From: Coprobacter secundus
GTDB taxonomy: Bacteria > Bacteroidota > Bacteroidia > Bacteroidales > Coprobacteraceae
Assembly (NCBI GenBank): GCA_000803105.1
Contig: JTDA01000007.1
Coordinates: 1 to 64,000, forward strand
Length of the DNA stretch: 64,000 nt
Reading direction: 5' to 3'
Numbering within the stretch: the first letter of the stretch is position 1; every line of letters begins with the position of its first letter. The notes beneath the pieces are model-generated. The model saw nothing but the letters and a program-made list of their open reading frames with translations, was not told the origin of the DNA and did no database searches. Positions 59,135-64,000 of the stretch are shown here, piece after piece. The position numbers and the translations under genes are program-made.

Positions 59135-61939
59135 ATGGGAAATTCAGATTATGTTTCTTTCCTGAAAGAAATAGCCCGTTTCATTCCGGACAATCGGATA
59201 TATACCGACGATTTGCGTCGATTGGCATGGGGGACAGATGCCGGTTTTTACCGTTTGATTCCTAAAATGGTAGTTCGTTCCGATAATGAACAAGAAATAT
59301 CTCGAATACTTTCATTGTCAGGAAAATATCATATTCCCTTAACCTTCAGAGCTGCCGGTACGAGTCTGTCAGGACAAAGTATCAGCGATTCAGTATTGGT
59401 AGTTGCGGGAAAGAATTGGGAAAGTTATTCCGTTTCCTCCACCGGAGACCGGATTACCTTGCAACCAGGGCTTACAGGTGGAAGGGTAAATGAAATATTA
59501 AAACCCTACGGCCGAAAGTTTGCCCCTGACCCGGCATCGGTAAAATCCGCTATGGTGGGTGGTATTATCGCCAATAATGCTTCAGGGATGAACTGCGGTA
59601 CCCATGCCAATAGTGATAAAGTGATGCTTTCGGCCCGTATTATCTTGTCAGATGGTACGATATTAGATACAGGTGATGAAAAAAGCCGACATGATTTTAT
59701 CCACAGTCATCCGGAATTTATACAAAAAATAGAGTCGGTCAGAGACCGCATAAGAAAAGATTCTGAATTAGTCTCGCGTATTCGTCGCAAATATTCCATT
59801 AAGAATGTAGTGGGACTTAATCTGTTCCCATTTATAGAATATGATGATCCGTTTGACATCATCGCCCATTCGATAGTAGGCTCAGAAGGCACACTTGCTT
59901 TCTTATCGGAAGTGACGATGAAAACCGAAGAAGATTTGCCCTATAAGGCGAGTGCCATGGTTTATTTCAGCGATATAAGAGAAGCTTGTAAAGCTGTCGT
60001 TGCTATGAAAAAGGCCCCTGTCGTCAATGCCGAGATGTTAGACAAGAAGTCTCTACAATCGGTCAATGATACCACAGGAGAAGGGCTTACAGCCATTCTT
60101 ACCGAAACCAAAGGGCATACCAGAGAAGAATTGGTCGATAATATACATAAGATTGAAGATATTTTAAGTTCATTCAATACATTTACACCGGTACATTTTA
60201 CTGATAAAGAAAGTGAATATGCCTCTTACTGGGCTATTCGTTCCGGTATATTTCCTTCTGTCGGAGGGACACGACGCCCGGGAACAACATGTCTGATTGA
60301 AGACGTAGCTTTTCATATAGAAGATTTACCCCAAGCAACCTTCGAATTACAACAATTACTCGAAAAGAATGGTTACTTCGATGCATGTATATACGGACAT
60401 GCTTTAGAGGGAAATTTTCACTTTATAATAAATCAGGCATTTGATACTGACGAAGAAGTAGCAAGGTACGAACAACTGATGAATGATGTCATAACTCTAG
60501 TAGTTGACAAATACGACGGTTCTTTAAAGGCCGAACATGGTACAGGGAGAAATATGGCTCCTTTTGTAAAATATGAATGGGGAGAGACGGCTTACCAATA
60601 TATGCGGGAAATAAAAGAAATTTTCGATTCCAAGTATCGTTTGAATCCCGGCGTTATTTTCAATGATGACCCGAAATGCCATTTGAAAAACTTTAAGCCG
60701 TTACCTTTGACAAACGAACATATCGACAAATGTATCGAATGTGGTTTTTGTGAAGTCAACTGCCTTTCCTGCGGATTTACTCTTTCCTCCCGCCAGCGCA
60801 TCGTCATCCGTCGAGAAATATCGCGTCTAAGTCGATTGCCGGGAAAAGAAAAGCAAATGGAATTACTTGAGAAACAATACAAATATCCCGGGAACCAAAC
60901 CTGTGCCGGTGATGGGCTCTGCTCCATGTCATGCCCGATGGGAATCAATGTGGGCGACCTTACACATGACATCCGTCAAAGTCATTTGCCTAAAGGAAGC
61001 TTAGGATATAAAGCCGGAGACTTCGCAGCTCGTCATTTATCAGGTATAGAATCTGCATTGCGTCCGGTACTTTCCGTTGCCAATACCGCACATTCCCTGT
61101 TAGGAAGTAAAGCTATGGCCTCCCTAACTCGCGGGCTTCGCTATTTATCCGGCTCTAAAATGCCTCTATGGACACCAGCTATGCCCAAGGCTCGTTATCC
61201 ACATAAAACAGCTCAGAAAAATAAACCACTAAAAGTCGTCTATTTCCCAAGTTGCATCAATCAGACGATGGGAGTATCGCAACATTCTCCGGAAAGTACG
61301 CCACTTATCGATAAAACTGTCCATTTGCTGCAAAAAGCCGGTTATGAAGTAATTTTCCCGCCACATATGGAACGCCTTTGTTGCGGAACTATATGGGAGA
61401 GCAAAGGCATGCCGGATATTGCCGACAGGAAATCAGCAGAACTTGAAGCGGCCTTATATGAAGCCAGTAATGAAGGATTGTATCCGGTACTTTGTGACCA
61501 AAGCCCATGCCTGTATCGCATGCGTCACACGATAAAGAAAATAAAGTTATATGAACCGGTAGAGTTTATTAATACATTTTTACTTGATAAACTTGTCTTC
61601 AAAAAAATTGATGAACCGATAGCCATACACATTACTTGTTCTATGAGAAAAATGGGACTCGATAAGCAACTGATAGAACTGGCTGGAAGATGTACTTCTA
61701 ATGTCTTGGTGCCTGAAGGTGTCGGATGCTGTGGATTTGCTGGAGACAAAGGTTTCACTCAACCGGAACTCAATGCCTACGCTTTGCGAAAATTACGTCC
61801 GCAGATAGAAAAAGCAGGAATAAAGACCGGATACAGTAATAGCCGTACTTGTGAAATCGGTTTAGAGACCAATTCCGGTATTCCTTATATTTCGATTATC
61901 TATCTGGTAGATAAATGCACTACTCCGGTCGGGCAATAG
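59135..61939 (+). CDS. FAD-linked dehydrogenase fused to Fe-S and CCG domains (D-lactate/glycolate-type)
   Basis: The 934-residue protein fuses the parts of an FAD-dependent 2-hydroxyacid dehydrogenase. Residues of about 45-205 are the FAD-binding domain (TFRAAGTSLSGQSISDSVLV, PGLTGGRVNEILKPYGRKFA). Residues of about 240-520 are the FAD-oxidase C-domain (AEHGTGRNMAPFVKYEWG). Then comes a 4Fe-4S-type part with CIECGFCEVNC and CAGDGLCSMSCPMG. The last part has two CCG modules (RLCCGTIWESKGM and GVGCCGFAGDKGF) that resemble heterodisulfide-reductase-type electron modules. It probably oxidises D-lactate or glycolate and passes electrons to quinone. Cytosolic side; no signal peptide. Confidence 0.9.
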   Translation: MGNSDYVSFLKEIARFIPDNRIYTDDLRRLAWGTDAGFYRLIPKMVVRSDNEQEISRILSLSGKYHIPLTFRAAGTSLSGQSISDSVLVVAGKNWESYSVSSTGDRITLQPGLTGGRVNEILKPYGRKFAPDPASVKSAMVGGIIANNASGMNCGTHANSDKVMLSARIILSDGTILDTGDEKSRHDFIHSHPEFIQKIESVRDRIRKDSELVSRIRRKYSIKNVVGLNLFPFIEYDDPFDIIAHSIVGSEGTLAFLSEVTMKTEEDLPYKASAMVYFSDIREACKAVVAMKKAPVVNAEMLDKKSLQSVNDTTGEGLTAILTETKGHTREELVDNIHKIEDILSSFNTFTPVHFTDKESEYASYWAIRSGIFPSVGGTRRPGTTCLIEDVAFHIEDLPQATFELQQLLEKNGYFDACIYGHALEGNFHFIINQAFDTDEEVARYEQLMNDVITLVVDKYDGSLKAEHGTGRNMAPFVKYEWGETAYQYMREIKEIFDSKYRLNPGVIFNDDPKCHLKNFKPLPLTNEHIDKCIECGFCEVNCLSCGFTLSSRQRIVIRREISRLSRLPGKEKQMELLEKQYKYPGNQTCAGDGLCSMSCPMGINVGDLTHDIRQSHLPKGSLGYKAGDFAARHLSGIESALRPVLSVANTAHSLLGSKAMASLTRGLRYLSGSKMPLWTPAMPKARYPHKTAQKNKPLKVVYFPSCINQTMGVSQHSPESTPLIDKTVHLLQKAGYEVIFPPHMERLCCGTIWESKGMPDIADRKSAELEAALYEASNEGLYPVLCDQSPCLYRMRHTIKKIKLYEPVEFINTFLLDKLVFKKIDEPIAIHITCSMRKMGLDKQLIELAGRCTSNVLVPEGVGCCGFAGDKGFTQPELNAYALRKLRPQIEKAGIKTGYSNSRTCEIGLETNSGIPYISIIYLVDKCTTPVGQ

Positions 61940-61959
61940 TCGCTTATGACCGGAGTAGT
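61919..61959 (+). terminator. Rho-independent terminator spanning the dehydrogenase stop codon
   Basis: A perfect 12-bp stem (ACTACTCCGGTC / GACCGGAGTAGT) encloses the stop codon at 61937-61939 in its 17-nt loop and is followed by ATATTTTATAAT. The last three codons are part of the stem. Confidence 0.75.
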
Positions 61960-62002
61960 ATATTTTATAATAAGGAATAAGGCAAAACTATGAAAAGAGA
62001 AT

Positions 62003-63007
62003 CTACAACTTATTACTATCTAACCATTCGAATATAGTCTCATAAGTTTTCTCCCGGGCACTTTTTTGAGACAGAATAAGGTCATGCAGACCTTCCGGTA
62101 TCACGGCTTCCGTAACATGAGGTCCTAATCGTTTACCATATTTTTCAATGTCTTTCACATCAAGTACTGCATCTCCCTTCTGATGCTCTGGAGTCCAGTC
62201 ATCACCATAAACTGATTGACTCGAAAACATGACCAAAACAGGGCAGGGGATATCCAAGCCTCGGTGTACTTTCTTTTGTCCTCGATGTATCGCCCTTATC
62301 CAGCCACTGGTCACAGGAGGTGATTGTTTGAATTTTTTACTCGTATCATATATCCATTCTCCATGATGGTCTATAAGAAGACTTTCGGCATAAGCAGTAG
62401 ATTTACTTTGCTTTATTTTAATATTAGGAGAAAATAAGCCTAAAAACGATACAACAGGAATCAAAATCTTTTCCTTCATCCAACTTTGATTCATATCGAG
62501 AAACGGACTGTTCAGAATCAGCCCTTTAACCGAAAGACTATTCCTACGTTCATTACAATAAAGTGCAGTGATAAGTCCCCCTGTCGAATGACCCATTAAT
62601 ATGATTTCTGTATTCCCCTCCGATTTCATAATGCTAAGTGTAGTATCAATATCAGCAAAGTACTCATTGAGATTATGCACTTGAAAAGCCGTCTGGCTGG
62701 CCATTAGCGACCGTCCGTATTTCCGAAGGTCGACAGCATAAAAATTGTAACACGAATCGTTGAAGATTTGGGCCAATTGACTTTGGAAAAAATAATCATT
62801 ATATCCATGCACATATAATAGAGCTTTATGTGTAGGGACCCTGGCTTCTCGCCGGATAACAGTCGTGATTACTTTCCCGTCATAATCATCAGGCATATTC
62901 AATGTTTGCATCTCGAATCGTCCGCCTAAGACATCCATCGAATATTGAGCTTTTACACAAACTACTGACAGGACGAAAAATAAGAATAGAAAAATACTCC
63001 GTTTCAT
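62003..63007 (-). CDS. Exported alpha/beta hydrolase (serine aminopeptidase S33/lysophospholipase-like)
   Basis: The 334-residue product has a signal peptide (about 1-21, ending VCVKA), so it is probably periplasmic. The alpha/beta hydrolase core shows HGYNDYFFQSQLA (oxyanion side), nucleophile elbow GHSTGG with VILMGHSTGGLITALYC-type spacing, a probable catalytic acid in FSSQSVYGDDW and the last His in EGLHDLILS. This is the pattern of monoglyceride-lipase or S33-like enzymes. Substrate unknown. It follows the marR gene by 26 bp and is probably in one unit with it. Confidence 0.85.
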   Translation of the reverse strand: MKRSIFLFLFFVLSVVCVKAQYSMDVLGGRFEMQTLNMPDDYDGKVITTVIRREARVPTHKALLYVHGYNDYFFQSQLAQIFNDSCYNFYAVDLRKYGRSLMASQTAFQVHNLNEYFADIDTTLSIMKSEGNTEIILMGHSTGGLITALYCNERRNSLSVKGLILNSPFLDMNQSWMKEKILIPVVSFLGLFSPNIKIKQSKSTAYAESLLIDHHGEWIYDTSKKFKQSPPVTSGWIRAIHRGQKKVHRGLDIPCPVLVMFSSQSVYGDDWTPEHQKGDAVLDVKDIEKYGKRLGPHVTEAVIPEGLHDLILSQKSAREKTYETIFEWLDSNKL

Positions 63008-63033
63008 TATTGATTTTAAAATAGTGACGAACT

Positions 63034-63489
63034 TTATTCGTCGAGCGATTTTTTAATATTGTTGAAAACCTTATTAAGTAAATTTTGCGCTGTTTCTACC
63101 TCTTCATTCGTAAACCCTTGCAAAGCAGCATCTCTGGTTTCTGTAACGATAGATTGAGTCGCTTCGTCCAGCTCTCTGCCTTTCTCGGTCAGAGTAATAA
63201 TATTTATACGTCTATCCTCCCGGCTGGCCGACCGTACCACCAACCCTTGTTTTTCCAAATTATCAATAAGACGTGTCATACTGGGTTTGTCTTTAAAAGT
63301 GGCATTACACAATTCTTGCTGATTGACACCATCTTTTAACCATAAGTAATAAAGCACAGTCCATTGTTCCGGTGTAATATCTATATTTTCTTTACGAAAA
63401 CTACGATAAAGCTTCCGATTAATAGCTGCAGATATCTTGCCGCTCAGAACGACAAATACAGTTTCAATATCTAACGACGAAAAGTTCAT
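63034..63489 (-). CDS. MarR family transcriptional regulator
   Basis: A 151-residue winged-helix regulator with a helical N-terminal dimerisation part (about 1-30), a helix-turn-helix (NQQELCNATFKDKPSMTRLI) and a wing (VVRSASREDRRINIITLTEK). It may sense a small phenolic or other ligand. It is the first gene before the hydrolase and lies divergent from rpsF, an order known in Bacteroidales. A -7 box TACCTTTG lies at 63512-63519 on the minus strand. Confidence 0.92.
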   Translation of the reverse strand: MNFSSLDIETVFVVLSGKISAAINRKLYRSFRKENIDITPEQWTVLYYLWLKDGVNQQELCNATFKDKPSMTRLIDNLEKQGLVVRSASREDRRINIITLTEKGRELDEATQSIVTETRDAALQGFTNEEVETAQNLLNKVFNNIKKSLDE

Positions 63490-63511
63490 AAGGTAATAAT
63501 TGTTTAGGCAA

Positions 63512-63519
63512 CAAAGGTA
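63512..63519 (-). promoter_or_regulatory. -7 box of the marR - hydrolase unit
   Basis: TACCTTTG on the minus strand, 22 bp upstream of the marR start. It matches the consensus; the -33 element is not clear. Confidence 0.55.
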
Positions 63520-63615
63520 AGTTTTTTTGTCCTATTAAGAAAGGGCTATCGTAAAAAAAATGTTACGAGCAATCTGTAAATAAAGGGGGGAAAGTATAAA
63601 ATTTGTCGAAATATC

Positions 63616-63645
63616 TTGCAGGTATATAAATAATTACTACCTTTG
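63616..63645 (+). promoter_or_regulatory. Promoter of rpsF
   Basis: TTG at 63616-63618, a 19-nt spacer and TACCTTTG at 63638-63645. This is a good Bacteroidetes promoter 46 bp before the ribosomal protein gene. Confidence 0.7.
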
Positions 63646-63691
63646 CACCGCATTAGAAAAATTTTAAACAAACAAGTTAATTTGAATGAGT

Positions 63692-64000
63692 ATGAATCAT
63701 TATGAAACCGTTTTCATTTTAACTCCCGTTTTATCTGACGTACAGATGAAGGAAGCGGTAGACAAATTCAAAGAAGTTTTAGTATCGGAAGGTGCTGAGA
63801 TTATCAATGAAGAAAACTGGGGATTGCGCAAACTGGCTTATCCTATCCAAAAAAAGTCAACTGGTTTTTATCAGTTATTGGAATTTAACGCAGATCCGTC
63901 TGTTATCGCTAAATTGGAAATCAATTTCCGTCGGGACGAACGAGTTATCCGTTTCTTGACATTCAAAATGGATAAGTTCGCTGCAGAATACGCTGCAAAA
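63692..64000 (+). CDS. rpsF: 30S ribosomal protein S6 (5' part; runs off the window)
   Basis: [18 protein letters not shown] starts the protein; 103 complete codons lie inside the window and the 3' end is missing, probably by about 10 codons. Typical S6 features are YETVFIL, the [20 protein letters not shown] segment and [14 protein letters not shown]. It binds 16S rRNA with S18. An ATG at 63686 would give MSMNHYE and cannot be ruled out as the start. rpsR and rplI normally follow it; this cannot be seen here. Confidence 0.96.
   Translation, partial: MNHYETVFILTPVLSDVQMKEAVDKFKEVLVSEGAEIINEENWGLRKLAYPIQKKSTGFYQLLEFNADPSVIAKLEINFRRDERVIRFLTFKMDKFAAEYAAK

Noticed and set aside
1-64000. CRISPR arrays, tRNA or rRNA genes, prophage or insertion sequences
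   Set aside because: No regular spaced repeats, cloverleaf, integrase or transposase was recognised on reading both strands. A tRNA search could not be run, so a missed tRNA remains possible.

Overview
The window looks like chromosomal DNA of a low-GC Bacteroidales bacterium (a gut-type genus such as Barnesiella or Coprobacter is possible, but the sequence does not settle it). Pointers are promoters of the Bacteroidetes type (TTTG / TAnnTTTG), many lipoproteins and T9SS-type C-terminal tails, a SusD-like protein, a BspA-like leucine-rich protein, a GH84 hexosaminidase, a DPP III peptidase and the arrangement marR - rpsF at the right edge. No rRNA, tRNA, prophage, intact insertion sequence or CRISPR array was recognised.

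Layout. 0.3-8.4 kb: a lipoprotein joining a 3-keto-disaccharide-hydrolase-like and a PHP-like domain, a 2-hydroxyacid dehydrogenase, a small lipoprotein, then dnaG with a NatAB-type ABC exporter. 8.7-17 kb: a T9SS-tailed secreted protein, then two adjacent transcription units on the minus strand: flavodoxin-like reductase / acetyltransferase / DUF418 / MATE, and DUF3737 / PatB-type C-S lyase. 17-27 kb: umuDC, small and membrane hypotheticals, a FISUMP-like lipoprotein, an esterase-like lipoprotein, GH84, an acyltransferase. 27-36 kb: a Crp-family regulator, the N-degron operon clpS-clpA-aat, a NodZ/FUT8-like glycosyltransferase, a two-gene chromate transporter, a LytS/LytTR two-component pair. 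36-41 kb: a MacAB-TolC-type efflux operon. 41-51 kb: the BspA-like protein, an ECF sigma / membrane anti-sigma-like / Spy-like trio, an LtaS-like sulfatase, a thioesterase, purA, fur, a DNA alkylation repair protein. 51-64 kb: DPP III, an orphan FAS1-SusD fusion lipoprotein, a small outer-membrane barrel, MgtC, an MFS transporter, a large FAD/Fe-S dehydrogenase, a hydrolase with its marR neighbour, and the 5' part of rpsF.

The most interesting signals lie between genes. (1) A family of about 160-190 bp intergenic repeats with terminal inverted repeats and an internal palindrome occurs at least nine times, always in the same orientation and mostly at gene 3' ends; some copies supply the stop codon or last codons of the neighbouring gene. 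(2) A 35-bp operator-like sequence with GTAATT repeats 21 bp apart is present upstream of both the reductase-MATE and the DUF3737-PatB units, in each case exactly 21 bp from the -7 box, which suggests a two-unit regulon run by an unlinked activator. (3) Two near-identical short minus-strand RNA genes (about 65 nt) each have a -7 box, a conserved 14-bp palindrome upstream and a strong terminator; they resemble the Bacteroidales-1 candidate RNA.
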